Shown: one piece after another, positions 9,867 to 19,767 of the stretch
Layout of the letters: each line of letters begins with the position of its first letter
Position numbering within the stretch: position 1 is the first letter of the stretch
Assembly (NCBI RefSeq): GCF_014196845.1
Contig: NZ_JACIEM010000001.1
Coordinates: forward strand, 310,001 to 374,000
From: Aurantimonas endophytica
Lineage (GTDB): Bacteria > Pseudomonadota > Alphaproteobacteria > Rhizobiales > Rhizobiaceae
Direction of reading: 5' to 3'
DNA: 64,000 nt
Program-made: the position numbers and the translations under genes
Notes under the pieces: model-generated
What the model was told of the DNA's origin: nothing
The model's input: the letters and a program-made list of their open reading frames with translations, nothing else
Database searches by the model: none

Positions 9867-10543
9867 TAGGCTCCGCGACGCCTCAGGAAATCTATCTTTG
9901 GGCCTTCAAGGTCCATATTGGCCTGATACACCGGAACGCGTCTCTGAAGGTCGACATCCGCTCACCGTCCTCCCCGTTCTTCTGGGAAATCGGCGACTTC
10001 GGTTCGGAGATCTGGCTGTTCCGACGCCTGTACCAAGTTTGGTCCATGGGAGGGACGATTTGCCCGGATCCGTTCGGTACGGTGCTGCGCTCGAGGGCGC
10101 TCACGAGAGCGCCTTCTTTCGACTTCGTACACAACCTGCAATCGGGAACGTTGTTCTTTCAGCTAGGGGAGGAAGTGGTTTTCGTCGCCCTCTACGACAA
10201 GGGAGCGCTAGCGTCGTCCAATGTCGCCGAGCAGCTCGAGTACCACCGGGACTTTCTGTCGACCGCCCCGTCCCAAGACGGGGACGACCTTGGATGGGCG
10301 GCGCAGCGTGTATGGGCGTGCGAGACTGCATACTTTCTATACCGTGCGCGGACGGGGTTCAGCTACGTCAGCAGCGAAGAAAGCTTCACTGCTGTCCCGG
10401 ATCTGTTCAGGCCGGCCCCCCGGTCGAGCGATGCGGAGGAGTACGCCCGCTTCTGCCTATCCTTCGGCCTGAAGCTGGAGACATTCGGTGGCGAGGCGGG
10501 CCACCACTACTCGAACTCACTCCGGAAGACATCAGCCGTTTAA
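9867..10543 (+). pseudogene. Unidentified gene, 5' end removed by the insertion sequence
   Basis: The frame can be extended leftwards to 9749, but those bases belong to the insertion sequence. The native part begins right at its right end and gives about 225 residues to the stop at 10541-10543. It reads as real protein, for example EIYLWAFKVHIGLIHRNASL, FFWEIGDFGSEIWLFRRLYQ and FDFVHNLQSGTLFFQLGEEV. This resembles the C-terminal half of some proteins that carry an HNH-type nuclease at their N-terminus, but I cannot confirm that, and the front part is missing. The sequence does not continue the nuclease-like gene on the other side of the insertion, so material between them was probably deleted. 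Confidence 0.55.
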
Positions 10544-10579
10544 GGGATGGCGGCAGCGCGACTTAGCCGATCACCCTAG

Positions 10580-10797
10580 GTGCCGGATGGCAGACCGACT
10601 ACAACACCACCCGTCCCCATTCCGCACTCGGCTGGAGCACCCCGTCCGCCTACGCCGCCAGCTTCCATCCGCAACGGGCGCCGACGCTGTGCCTCGGCAA
10701 GGGCTCCGCGCCGACGCCCGTCGCTCAACCCGCCAAAGAACTCAGCAAAACTGCCGGAAGTGAACTCACGACTGGATAAATCTTCGGGACAACGTCA
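10580..10797 (+). mobile_element. 3' remnant of a second IS3-family element
   Basis: In the plus direction these bases translate to [20 protein letters not shown], then [13 protein letters not shown], and finish AGSELTTG-stop. This closely matches the last 63 residues of OrfB at 8613-9542 with a few substitutions. It is followed by an end repeat, GGGACAACGTCA, finishing at 10797. Everything upstream in this copy is missing. It is a related but not identical element, inverted relative to the complete copy, so the two OrfB ends face outwards around the fragment at 9867-10543. Confidence 0.85.
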
Positions 10798-10828
10798 CCC
10801 TCGGTAGACGTAGACGAAGTCCAAAGAT

Positions 10829-13705
10829 TCATGCAACGGGGATCCCGCTCACCCGGTACTTTCGCGCGCGCAGGTCGAAGGCGTCCGCGCCTCCCTCCAT
10901 CACACGCGTAATCTCATCTCTAACCTTCGGCGTCTCGATCGCCCCATCGACACCAATCCTAACTCGCGGCGCATCCTCCCGAGGGCGGTCCTCGGCTACG
11001 GACGCGACCATCATGACGATCTTGTCCGCATCCCCGTTCACAACGAGGTTCGGATTGTGGGTCGCAAATATGAGCTGTCGTCGGGACTTCGATGTCCTTA
11101 TCAGTCGAACGATGTCCATTACCACGCGGTTGTCGAGATCGTCCTCCGGCTGGTCGATAATGAGGGAACCCGCCTCTTGGTTGAGAAGGAGCCTCAAAAG
11201 CGCCGATGCTTGCTGACCTGCCGAAGCCTGTTCGAAGGGTATATCCGTTCCCTCGCTGACGTAGGTTAGGATGATCCTGTCCTGGGGTGTCGACGAAAGA
11301 AGAAGTCCTATGCTCTGATCCGTGAGGTTCGCGTAGACCTTAGTGGCTTGCTGGGCGGTTAGCGTCGACGTGCGGTCGCCTCCAACGGCTTCTCGGATAG
11401 CCTCGATAACTTCCGGTCCTGGCTCAGCCGGGCTTCCCGCTTTGACCTTCGAACGATAGATGTCGATCCACTTTTCAGTGAATTCCGCCCAGTCACCTTC
11501 AGTTCGTTCGTTGTGAATCTGGGCTACTCTCTCGGAGCAGAATTGTTCGGCGTCACGAAGCCGACTTCCTTCGAACAATGACATCAACGAGGTGACGCGA
11601 TCGCTCGGTTTGCGATCGCGCTTAACCCGTGCCTTCAACATTCCGCCGGACTTGTCGCGAACCTCGTCCGCGGTCCGCGCAAGGAGCTGCTGACGCTCGT
11701 CCAGCAATTCCAATAGTCTGTTTCTCGACAGCGCCAGCCGCTCGACGGCCGGCCTCGTCTTCTGCTCGTTGTCAGAAGCCCGTCCGCCGCTCGCCTCAGC
11801 ATCCTTAAGCTGAGCTGCAAGCCGTTCGCTTTCGGCGATGAGGGACCCGTGTTCGATCTGCCGCTGCTTGGACTCGTCGTAGCGCGCTTTGAACTCCGCT
11901 TCCCGTTGCTCATAGGCGAGCGAGACGCTCTGACGAACCTTGAGGAGGTCGTCCAGCGCGCCCAAGGCGCTTCGCGCGGCCTCGGCTATCTTCGACTTCG
12001 CTCCAATGACCGAGCCGCGTAAAGCCTCCAGCTCGTCGAACTCAAATGCGTCCGCGTATCGCGACGAATCGACATGAAGAACCAAAGAGAGCGTCTCCTC
12101 GACCGTCTTCCTGTCTTCGGCAACGGAACGACCGATCTCTTCCAGAAAATTTCGGGCGCGACCATAACGTGGGGCGGCCGCCAGCACGTCGATATCGCCT
12201 TGTTGAACTCCGCCGTCTTGCAGTTTTATCCGCGATACTTCTAAGCGGCGCTTGATGTCCTCGACGACGCTTCTCGCTTGGGCTAGTTCGAGTTCGGCCT
12301 GCCAGTGGCCCGCAACCCCCTGGAGGTCGGTCGTGAGAACTCTCTTCGCGTTGACGATTTCCCTTTCGATGCGACGCCTGTCCTCAATCACTTCGGCGGC
12401 GGCGATGCCCGTGATGTTGTCCGCAGCAGACTGCGGATCGAGCATCGTCGTCGAAAGTTCCTTTTGGTGAAACGCACGGGCGGGAAAGTGAAGTTGAGCC
12501 GCCGCGACGGTGATGCGGTCCTCGGTGCCGTCGGCATAGGTGACCTGGATCTCTTCCGGCCGCTCGCCCTTTCGACACCAAGTCTCCGTCACGCCTCCAC
12601 GTTCCAGCACCACTCGGACCCAGCCGTGCACCAGCGTGTCCTCAATGAGCTTCGCCTCTCGATCCCGCCTCTTCTTGGTGTTTGAGTCGGCACTGGAGAT
12701 GTCGCCTTCCGACTTTCCAAGGCCAAAGCGGAGGTACTCGAGCATTGAGCTCTTGCCTGAGCCTCTTCCGCCGATGAGGGCCGTGAAGCCGTCGTTGAAA
12801 GTGAGGCGTACTGGAGCGGAGCCGGTGAGCGTCGACTGGACCTCCATCTCGACAACTCGGTCGGTCGGGACCTGCGGAGCCGAGTGAGTGATCCGGGCCT
12901 CGTCCGCGAGGAACGCTTGCCTGAAGCCCTCGAGAGAGTTCTCGCCAAGCTTTATCCAGCACTCGTGATGGCCGAGTCGGTCCCAAGTTGCGCGTTTGTT
13001 GTCACCGGTCGCCAGAATGGCTCGGCGACGGTTCCCCCAATCAACGAGTCGGCCTTCGATCTTGTCGACGGTGACGCTGTCCAACTCGGAACGTGGGCAT
13101 TCGATATAGATGCCGTCGACAGGTATGTCTTTCGCTCGCGCGCTGAAGCCCTCTCGGTTCAGAGATTTGTGTGCGTCCGGCCGACTGAAGTGCGGCAGAA
13201 GAAGGGTCGCCGAATTCAAGATCGGCTCGTTCGCGATCTTCTCGATGAGGTCCTGCAACGTCAGGCCGCAGTCGTTCGCCCGCGGTCCCTTTGCCGCATG
13301 GTCATCATGACGAGCGATCCCGGGAAGGTGATGGAGCATCCGGTCCCACACGTCTTTCGAGGATGTCGGCTCGAATAGAACCAGGCATTGGACGCTATCC
13401 TGGCACGTAACCTCTACACCGGGTAGGACGATCAACGAATCCCGCGCATCGAGTGCTGCTGCCGCCGAGACAACATGTGGCACCATGGCCATGTCGTGAT
13501 GGTCGGTCAGCGCCACCAAAGCGAGGCCTTTTCCCCGCGCGGCGCTGACGAAGTCCGTTGCCCAGTTGCGCCGTGCCTCTTCAAGCTCCGGAGTTCCTCC
13601 GGGGAGGTCTGGCGATCCGGACCAGCCATAGTCGCGTGGTGAATGGCACTGAACGTCGATCCTCATCCAAACCGCGCCAGGATGGCATCCAACGGTCTCA
13701 GTCAT
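10829..13705 (-). CDS. PHP-domain/SMC-like ATPase (Ppl/TrlF-type, anti-phage candidate)
   Basis: A 958-residue protein. The start ATG at 13703-13705 is fixed by an AGGAGG at 7-base spacing. An N-terminal PHP phosphoesterase domain is shown by IDVQCHSP (D17, H21), ALTDHHD (D68-H70), LPGVEV (E98), LPHFS (H172) and ATGDNKR (D235). The canonical first HxH pair appears as QxH, which I believe is common in this subfamily. An ATPase of SMC/RecF type follows: Walker A GGRGSGKSS at 312-320, a long coiled-coil-rich middle (about 430-700), a signature-like ASAGQQASALL, Walker B SLIIDQPEDDLD and a switch histidine in FATHNPNL. This architecture matches ppl, a single-gene phage-defence system, and proteins labelled TrlF family. 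It is transcribed towards the IS remnant and ends 32 bases from it. Confidence 0.85.
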   Translation of the reverse strand: MTETVGCHPGAVWMRIDVQCHSPRDYGWSGSPDLPGGTPELEEARRNWATDFVSAARGKGLALVALTDHHDMAMVPHVVSAAAALDARDSLIVLPGVEVTCQDSVQCLVLFEPTSSKDVWDRMLHHLPGIARHDDHAAKGPRANDCGLTLQDLIEKIANEPILNSATLLLPHFSRPDAHKSLNREGFSARAKDIPVDGIYIECPRSELDSVTVDKIEGRLVDWGNRRRAILATGDNKRATWDRLGHHECWIKLGENSLEGFRQAFLADEARITHSAPQVPTDRVVEMEVQSTLTGSAPVRLTFNDGFTALIGGRGSGKSSMLEYLRFGLGKSEGDISSADSNTKKRRDREAKLIEDTLVHGWVRVVLERGGVTETWCRKGERPEEIQVTYADGTEDRITVAAAQLHFPARAFHQKELSTTMLDPQSAADNITGIAAAEVIEDRRRIEREIVNAKRVLTTDLQGVAGHWQAELELAQARSVVEDIKRRLEVSRIKLQDGGVQQGDIDVLAAAPRYGRARNFLEEIGRSVAEDRKTVEETLSLVLHVDSSRYADAFEFDELEALRGSVIGAKSKIAEAARSALGALDDLLKVRQSVSLAYEQREAEFKARYDESKQRQIEHGSLIAESERLAAQLKDAEASGGRASDNEQKTRPAVERLALSRNRLLELLDERQQLLARTADEVRDKSGGMLKARVKRDRKPSDRVTSLMSLFEGSRLRDAEQFCSERVAQIHNERTEGDWAEFTEKWIDIYRSKVKAGSPAEPGPEVIEAIREAVGGDRTSTLTAQQATKVYANLTDQSIGLLLSSTPQDRIILTYVSEGTDIPFEQASAGQQASALLRLLLNQEAGSLIIDQPEDDLDNRVVMDIVRLIRTSKSRRQLIFATHNPNLVVNGDADKIVMMVASVAEDRPREDAPRVRIGVDGAIETPKVRDEITRVMEGGADAFDLRARKYRVSGIPVA

Positions 13706-13771
13706 CAGTGATCCTCCTGCATCGCATCATCTGACCGCACCTGCTTCGCCCGACGGCGCCAACCCTCAATG

Positions 13772-13808
13772 AAAAGGCCCGGGCAGATCGTAGCCCGCCC
13801 AGGCCTTT
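13772..13808 (-). terminator. Probable intrinsic terminator of nrdJ
   Basis: On the minus strand the sequence AAAGGCCTGGGCGGGC, a 7-base loop, then GCCCGGGCCTTTTC forms a GC-rich hairpin ending in a short T run. It lies about 185 bases beyond the nrdJ stop and before the PHP-ATPase start, so it would also insulate the latter. The stem is imperfect near its base of the loop. Confidence 0.5.
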
Positions 13809-13992
13809 GGTCGTCGTCACTGGAGGTAGTCAGATCCTCCGAAATCCTGTCTGGAGGCCGCTTTCAAGACCGACCAGAACTGCGACACACCTATCGTGCC
13901 ACGATGGTGTCATTTCAGTGCCCTGAGGCAAACCAGCGTGCCGCTGAGATCAACGCAACACTCGGTATTTTCAGGCTTCTGCTTTTAGCGCC

Positions 13993-16900
13993 TTAGCTAC
14001 AGCCGCTCGTCGAGCCGCACGTATCGCACTTCAGGCAGGTGCCGTTGCGCACCATGGTGAAGTTGCCGCATTCCGAGCAGCTTTCGCCGGTGTAGCCCTT
14101 CATCATCGCGATGGTCCGGCGTTCGGCGCTGGAGACGTTGGGCGCGGTGCCCTGCGCGACGTTGGCCGTGTCGCGGTCGCTGGCCGGGAAGGCCAGCGGC
14201 TGGTCGAACAGGCCCTGCGCCGGGGTCACGTCGGCGATCGGCGCCGGCTCGTCGATCGGCGCCTGCTCGTACTCGCGCTTGAACGCCGTGGCGCCTGCGG
14301 TGACGGCAGCCACCGGGGCGCGGGCAGTGGTCGCCGCCGGGGCGCGGACGGTGCCGGCGGTTGTCGCCGGGCGGCCGGCCGTGTTGGCGGCGGTGACCAC
14401 GCTCTTCACGCTCGCCACCGGTGCTGCGCCGCCGGCCGAGCCCTGCGGCTCGCTCGAGGACACCAGCCGGAAGCGCGACGTCTGGCCGCGCACCATGCCG
14501 TGCGACACCGGCATCGGCGCCGGCTTGTCGCCATCGACGCCGCGGCCGATGGTCGAGGCACCGAAATCCTCCGGCTGCACGTGAGCGAGATCGTGCCGGT
14601 CGAGATAGGATACTGCCAGCTCGCGGAAGATGTAGTCGAGGATCGACGTGGCGTTCTTGATCGCCTCGTTGCCCTGGACCATGCCGGCCGGCTCGAAGCG
14701 CGTGAAGGTGAAGGCCTCGACATATTCGTCCAGCGGCACGCCGAACTGCAGGCCGAGCGAGATGGCGATGGCGAAATTGTTCATCATCGCGCGGAAGGCG
14801 GCGCCTTCCTTGTGCATGTCGATGAAGATCTCGCCGAGCCGTCCGTCGTCGAACTCGCCGGTGCGCAGATACACCTTGTGGCCGCCGACAATGGCCTTCT
14901 GGGTATAGCCCTTGCGCCGGTTCGGCAGCTTCTCGCGGTCACGGACCACCTTCTCGACGATGCGCTCGACGATGCGCTCGGCCACCTGCGCGGCCTGGGC
15001 AACGGGCGGCGCGGCGATGAGAGCGGCGGTCGCCATCTCGACGACGTCCTCGTCCTCGTCATCCTCGTCGGCGATCAGCGAGGCGTTGAGCGGCTGCGAC
15101 AGCTTCGAGCCGTCACGGTAGAGCGCGTTGGCTTTCAGCGCCAGCTTCCACGACAGCATGTAGGCGGCGTTGCAGTCCTCGACCGTCGCGTCGTTCGGCA
15201 TGTTGATGGTCTTGGAGATCGCCCCCGAGATGAACGGCTGCGCCGCCGCCATCATGCGGATGTGGCTGTCCACCGAGAGGTAGCGCTTGCCGATCCGGCC
15301 GCACGGATTGGCGCAGTCGAACACCGCCAGGTGCTCGTCCTTGAGGAAGGGCGCGCCTTCGAGCGTCATCGCGCCGCAGACATGGATGTTGGCGGCGTCG
15401 ATGTCCTTGCGGCTGAAGCCGAGCGCCGGCAGCATCTCGAAGGAGAAGTCGTTCAGCTCGGCATCGGTGAAGCCCAGCACGTCGCGGCAGAATTCCTCGC
15501 CGAGCGTGAACTTGTTGAAGACGAACTTGATGTCGAAGGCGGCGCCCAGCGCTGCGTTCAGGCTCTCGATCTGCGCGTCGCCGAAGCCCTTGGCCCGCAG
15601 CGAGGACGGATTGACCGCCGGCGCCTGGTTGAGATTGCCGTGGCCGACCGCATAGGCCTCGATCTCGGCGATCTGGCTTTCCGAATAGCCGAGCGTGCGC
15701 AGCGCGTCGGGCACCGCCCGGTTGATGATCTTGAAGTAGCCGCCGCCGGCGAGCTTCTTGAACTTCACCAGGGCGAAGTCGGGCTCGATGCCGGTCGTGT
15801 CGCAATCCATGACCAGGCCGATCGTGCCGGTGGGCGCGATGACCGAGACCTGGGCGTTGCGGAAGCCGTTCTTCGAGCCGAGCTCGACGGCTTCCGTCCA
15901 GGCTGCCTTGGCGCGGCCGGACAGCCGCTTGTCCTTCACCGATGCGTGGTCGAGCGGCACAGGATCGACCGCCAGGCCCTCATAGCCATTGGCGATGCCG
16001 TGCGCGGCGCGGGCATGGTTGCGCATGACGCGCAGCATCGGCTCGGCGTTGCGCTCGTAGTCCGGGAAGGCGCCGAGCTCGCCGGCCATCTCGGCCGAGG
16101 TGCGGTAGGCAACGCCCGTCATCAGCGCCGAGATGGCGCCGCAGATGCCGCGGCCCTCATTCGAGTCGTAAGGGATGCCGGCGGTCATCAGCAGGCCGCC
16201 GATATTGGCGAAGCCGAGGCCGAGCGTGCGGTAGTCGTAGGAGCGCTGGGCGATTTCCTTGGACGGGAACTGCGCCATCAAGACCGAGATCTCGAGGACG
16301 ATCGTCCACAGTCGCACGGCATGCTCGAAGGCCGGCGCATCGAAGCGGCGCAGGCCATCGGCGGTCTTCTCCTCCTGGAACTGGATGAGGTTCAGCGAGG
16401 CGAGATTGCACGCCGTGTCGTCGAGGAACATGTATTCCGAGCACGGGTTCGACGCGCGGATGCGGCCAGCCGTCGGGCAGGTGTGCCAGTCGTTCATCGT
16501 CGTGTTGAAGTGCAGGCCGGGATCGGCCGAGGCCCAGGCGGCGTAGCCGATCTGCTCCCACAGCTCGCGGGCTTTCAGCGTCTTCGCCACCTTGCCGTCG
16601 GTGCGCCGGATCAGGTTCCAGTCGCCGTCCTGCTCGACCGCCCGCAGGAAGTCGTCGGTCAGGGAGACCGAGTTGTTGGAGTTCTGACCGGAGACGGTGA
16701 GATAGGCTTCCGAGTCCCAGTCGGTGTCGTAGACCGGGAATTCGAGGTCGGTGTAGCCCTGGCGTGCGAACTGGATGATGCGCTTGATGTAGTTTTCCGG
16801 CACCTGGGCGCGCTTGGCGTCCTTGACGGCGCGCTTCAGCGCCGGGTTCTTCATCGGGTCGTGGCAGTCGCCGTCCGGGCCTTCGCAATTGACGCAGGCC

Positions 16901-17874
16901 GACAGGATCGCCTTGAGGTGCTTCGACACGGTCTTCGAGCCGGTGACGAGGGCTGCGACCTTCTCTTCCTCGCGGACCTTCCAGTTGATGTAGGTCTCGA
17001 TGTCGGGGTGATCGATGTCGACGACGACCATTTTGGCGGCCCGGCGCGTCGTGCCGCCGGACTTGATGGCACCGGCCGCGCGGTCACCGATCTTCAGGAA
17101 GCTCATCAGGCCGGACGACTTGCCGCCGCCCGCCAGCTTCTCGCCTTCACCGCGCAGATGCGAGAAGTTCGAGCCGGTGCCCGAGCCGTACTTGAACAGG
17201 CGCGCCTCGCGCACCCACAGATCCATGATGCCGCCCTCGTTGACGAGGTCGTCGGCCACCGACTGGATGAAGCAGGCGTGCGGCTGCGGGTGCTCGTAGG
17301 AGGTCGCCGAGCGGGTGAGTTCGCCAGTGCGGTAGTCGACGTAGAAATGGCCCTGGCTCGGACCGTCGATTCCGTAGGCCCAGTGCAGGCCAGTGTTGAA
17401 CCACTGCGGCGAGTTCGGCGCGACCTTCTGAGTCGCCAGCATGAAGGCGAGCTCGTCCATGAAGGCGCGGGCATCGTCCTCGGAGACGAAATAGCCGCCC
17501 TTCCAGCCCCAATAGGTCCAGGTACCGGCGAGGCGATCGAAGACCTGCCGTGCGTCCATCTCGGAGCCGTAGCGCTGGTCCTCGGGCAGCGCCGCGAGCG
17601 CTGCCTCGTCGGCGACCGACCGCCACAGGAAGGAGGGAACGTCGTTCTCCTCGACCTTCTTCAGCTTCGCCGGAACACCCGCCTTGCGGAAATATTTCTG
17701 CGCCAGGATGTCGGATGCCACCTGGCTGAACTGCGCCGGCACGTCGATGTCGGCGAGCCGGAACACCACCGAGCCGTCCGGATTGCGGATCTCGCTCGTG
17801 GCCTTCCGGAAGGCGACCGACTCATAGGCACTTTCGCCGGCCTTGGTGTAGCGGCGCTCGATCTTCATTCCCAT
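13993..17874 (-). CDS. nrdJ: Vitamin B12-dependent (class II) ribonucleoside-diphosphate reductase
   Basis: About 1293 residues, reducing ribonucleotides to deoxyribonucleotides with adenosylcobalamin as radical source. Family signatures include [13 protein letters not shown], the substrate-site block [20 protein letters not shown], and [21 protein letters not shown] proline/alanine-rich linker precedes a C-terminal zinc-ribbon (CSECGNF and CLKCDTCGS) that ends in Cys-Ser. The length fits the large alphaproteobacterial NrdJ type. Start choice: ATG at 17872-17874 ([10 protein letters not shown]) has AGGA ten bases upstream; the internal ATG at 17866-17868, giving MKIERRYT, is the form often annotated and cannot be excluded. 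An NrdR-box-like palindrome lies about 130 bases upstream. A long open frame on the opposite strand is a codon-bias shadow. Confidence 0.97.
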   Translation of the reverse strand: MGMKIERRYTKAGESAYESVAFRKATSEIRNPDGSVVFRLADIDVPAQFSQVASDILAQKYFRKAGVPAKLKKVEENDVPSFLWRSVADEAALAALPEDQRYGSEMDARQVFDRLAGTWTYWGWKGGYFVSEDDARAFMDELAFMLATQKVAPNSPQWFNTGLHWAYGIDGPSQGHFYVDYRTGELTRSATSYEHPQPHACFIQSVADDLVNEGGIMDLWVREARLFKYGSGTGSNFSHLRGEGEKLAGGGKSSGLMSFLKIGDRAAGAIKSGGTTRRAAKMVVVDIDHPDIETYINWKVREEEKVAALVTGSKTVSKHLKAILSACVNCEGPDGDCHDPMKNPALKRAVKDAKRAQVPENYIKRIIQFARQGYTDLEFPVYDTDWDSEAYLTVSGQNSNNSVSLTDDFLRAVEQDGDWNLIRRTDGKVAKTLKARELWEQIGYAAWASADPGLHFNTTMNDWHTCPTAGRIRASNPCSEYMFLDDTACNLASLNLIQFQEEKTADGLRRFDAPAFEHAVRLWTIVLEISVLMAQFPSKEIAQRSYDYRTLGLGFANIGGLLMTAGIPYDSNEGRGICGAISALMTGVAYRTSAEMAGELGAFPDYERNAEPMLRVMRNHARAAHGIANGYEGLAVDPVPLDHASVKDKRLSGRAKAAWTEAVELGSKNGFRNAQVSVIAPTGTIGLVMDCDTTGIEPDFALVKFKKLAGGGYFKIINRAVPDALRTLGYSESQIAEIEAYAVGHGNLNQAPAVNPSSLRAKGFGDAQIESLNAALGAAFDIKFVFNKFTLGEEFCRDVLGFTDAELNDFSFEMLPALGFSRKDIDAANIHVCGAMTLEGAPFLKDEHLAVFDCANPCGRIGKRYLSVDSHIRMMAAAQPFISGAISKTINMPNDATVEDCNAAYMLSWKLALKANALYRDGSKLSQPLNASLIADEDDEDEDVVEMATAALIAAPPVAQAAQVAERIVERIVEKVVRDREKLPNRRKGYTQKAIVGGHKVYLRTGEFDDGRLGEIFIDMHKEGAAFRAMMNNFAIAISLGLQFGVPLDEYVEAFTFTRFEPAGMVQGNEAIKNATSILDYIFRELAVSYLDRHDLAHVQPEDFGASTIGRGVDGDKPAPMPVSHGMVRGQTSRFRLVSSSEPQGSAGGAAPVASVKSVVTAANTAGRPATTAGTVRAPAATTARAPVAAVTAGATAFKREYEQAPIDEPAPIADVTPAQGLFDQPLAFPASDRDTANVAQGTAPNVSSAERRTIAMMKGYTGESCSECGNFTMVRNGTCLKCDTCGSTSGCS

Positions 17875-18003
17875 GACGGTCCCATCCTCGTATCGCAAAT
17901 TTGTTGCCGCGAAGGGTCGCCAAACCGGCGAAGTTTCCCCCTCCAGCCGGTCCGGCCCCTGAAATCGTCAGAATCACGCATCTTGTATGACGGCGGCCCA
18001 ACG

Positions 18004-18020
18004 ACACTAGATATAGTGCA
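18004..18020 (-). promoter_or_regulatory. NrdR-box-like operator upstream of nrdJ
   Basis: The plus strand reads ACACTAGATATAGTGCA, a near-palindrome that matches the NrdR consensus (ACACnATATATnGTGT type). NrdR is the ATP/dATP-sensing repressor of ribonucleotide reductase genes and usually binds two boxes about 31-32 bases apart. A weaker candidate second box, around TCACGCATCTTGTATGA at 17973-17989, sits at the expected spacing. The site lies about 130-145 bases upstream of the nrdJ start, within the expected promoter region. Confidence 0.65.
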
Positions 18021-18336
18021 TTCAGGGTGCTTAAGCGAACCTTAATTCGGAACGGGCCCAGGTTTTCCCCGCTATTCCCGGACCGCCGTCAGGGATCGGC
18101 AAGCCACGCGCCAGCACTCCGCCAGCCGGCCAAAACACGCCTAGCCCGAGGCTATGGCGAGTCCGGTCAGACGGTCAAATGACGATTGGGGAAGAGCCGA
18201 ATTTGAGGTGATCCGGTCGGGCGACCGGAGGAAAACGAGGATAACTTGGCGCGTCCTCGCAGGTCGCCATCGCTATCGCGGAATACCGCGTGGCCATCGG
18301 CGAGAATCGGCCTGACCGGGGCCGAATCGGGACGGT
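18021..18336. other. Intergenic region upstream of nrdJ, no gene seen
   Basis: This stretch lies between the putative nrdJ promoter and the end of gpt. The only open frame (minus, 18167-18406) overlaps the end of gpt in another frame and has no coding character. No cobalamin-riboswitch consensus is evident here or nearer to nrdJ. Confidence 0.4.
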
Positions 18337-18834
18337 TCAGCCCGCCGTGCCCTTGCTGATCGGCGCTTGGAAGGTCAGGCCGAGATCCCAGGGGAAGAAG
18401 ATCCACGTGTCCTGGCTGACCTCGGTGATGAAGGTGTCGACGAGCGGCCGGCCCTTCGGCTTGGCGTAGACGGTGGCGAAATGCGCCTTCGGCAGCATCG
18501 CCCTGACCAGGCCGGCGGTCTTGCCGGTGTCGGTCAGGTCGTCGATGATCAGGATGCCTTCACCGTCATCCTCGAGCAGGAAGGGGGCGACTTCCTTCAG
18601 GACCTTCAGCTCTCCCTGCTCGGTATACTCGTGATAGGAGGCAATGCAGACGGTTTCGATCAGCCTTGTGCCGATCTCGCGGGCGATGATCGCCGCCGGC
18701 ACCAGACCGCCGCGCGTGATGCAGACGATCGCCTTCCAGTCGCTGCGCAGGCCCGCCAGCCGCCAGGCGAGCGCCCTCGCGTCGCGGTGGAACTGGTCCC
18801 AGGAAACCGGGAAGGATTTTTCGACCGTGGACAT
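18337..18834 (-). CDS. gpt: Xanthine phosphoribosyltransferase
   Basis: A 165-residue type I phosphoribosyltransferase that converts xanthine (and guanine) with PRPP to the nucleotide for purine salvage in the cytoplasm. The N-terminus [17 protein letters not shown] is typical of Gpt. The substrate loop shows as [12 protein letters not shown], and the PRPP-binding motif as [15 protein letters not shown]. The C-terminal WIFFPWDLG is also diagnostic. The start is the ATG at 18832-18834, with only a weak upstream purine stretch. The gene is divergent from the LssY_C gene at 18921. Confidence 0.95.
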   Translation of the reverse strand: MSTVEKSFPVSWDQFHRDARALAWRLAGLRSDWKAIVCITRGGLVPAAIIAREIGTRLIETVCIASYHEYTEQGELKVLKEVAPFLLEDDGEGILIIDDLTDTGKTAGLVRAMLPKAHFATVYAKPKGRPLVDTFITEVSQDTWIFFPWDLGLTFQAPISKGTAG

Positions 18835-18920
18835 GACGCGCTTTCGGACTGCGGGAAAGAGCGGTTTCGATAGGCCGAATCGTCGTCCCGGCGCAAGGTG
18901 ACCCAGGTGGCCCGAGATCG

Positions 18921-19757
18921 ATGCAGGACAGGCAAGTGACCAGGAGACGCGGCCCCCGGCACCGGCTTCGCCGCATTCTGCTCGCCATGCTCGGCCTGGC
19001 GGCCGTCTGGGCCTTTGCCGCCTATGTGCTGCTTCCGCTCGCCTGGGCGCGCCACGACAGGCAGCCGGGACTGGCGGAAAAGGAGATGGTCACGCGCACC
19101 GGCGACGGCATTGCCGGCGATCCGCTCAATGTCGGATTGGTCGGCACGCGACGCGACGTGGTGCTCGCCATGCATGCCGCCGGCTGGTTCGCCGCCGACC
19201 CGATTACCCTGCGCAGCAGTATCGACATCGTCGGCAGCGTCATCCTCGATCGTCCCTATCCCCAGGCGCCGGTCAGCCCGCTCTTCCTGGAAGGCCGCCG
19301 CGAGGACCTCGCCTTCGAGCTGCCTGTGGGCAGAAGCGCTGACCGGCGGCTGCATGTGCGGCTGTGGCAGGTGCTGCGGAAGGCGGAGGAGGGGCGGCCG
19401 CTATGGCTGGGTGCGGTGACCTACGATGCCGGTGTCGGCATCAGTCACTATACCGGTCAGGTGACCCATCGGATCGGCCCCGACGTCGACAAGGCCCGCG
19501 ACGATTTCGCCGCGGATCTGGCTGCCGCCGGCATGGTGGCGGTGACTTACGAACTGCCCGGCGTCGGCCCGACCCTGTTCGGGCGCAACGGCGAGGGGGA
19601 CCCGTACCATACCGACGGCGACATCAGGGTCTCTGTGCTCGTCCCGGACGGCGAGCGACGCACCGCGCCGCCCGAGGAACTGGCGAACCCGCCGCTGATC
19701 GATCTGCGCAGCGCGATATGGCGCACCGTCAACGACGCCCTCGCGCCGGACCCTTAG
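18921..19757 (+). CDS. LssY C-terminal domain protein, membrane-anchored
   Basis: A 278-residue protein with an arginine-rich N-terminus, one hydrophobic segment (about residues 19-42, [20 protein letters not shown]) acting as signal anchor, and a long extracytoplasmic domain. The block [20 protein letters not shown] followed by GWFAADP and [15 protein letters not shown] is the LssY_C signature, also found at the end of some PAP2/DedA proteins. The domain's biochemical function is unknown. It converges on the CinA-like gene, whose stop is 10 bases beyond its own end. Confidence 0.85.
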   Translation: MQDRQVTRRRGPRHRLRRILLAMLGLAAVWAFAAYVLLPLAWARHDRQPGLAEKEMVTRTGDGIAGDPLNVGLVGTRRDVVLAMHAAGWFAADPITLRSSIDIVGSVILDRPYPQAPVSPLFLEGRREDLAFELPVGRSADRRLHVRLWQVLRKAEEGRPLWLGAVTYDAGVGISHYTGQVTHRIGPDVDKARDDFAADLAAAGMVAVTYELPGVGPTLFGRNGEGDPYHTDGDIRVSVLVPDGERRTAPPEELANPPLIDLRSAIWRTVNDALAPDP

Positions 19758-19767
19758 GCCCTGTGGC

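Noticed and set aside
14500-18045. A 1181-codon open frame on the plus strand opposite nrdJ
   Set aside because: It is the antisense of a strongly codon-biased gene. Its translation is arginine/histidine/leucine-rich, lacks motifs, and its extent follows nrdJ.
17875-18160. Cobalamin riboswitch upstream of nrdJ
   Set aside because: I could not find the conserved B12-box core or the expected stems in this stretch.
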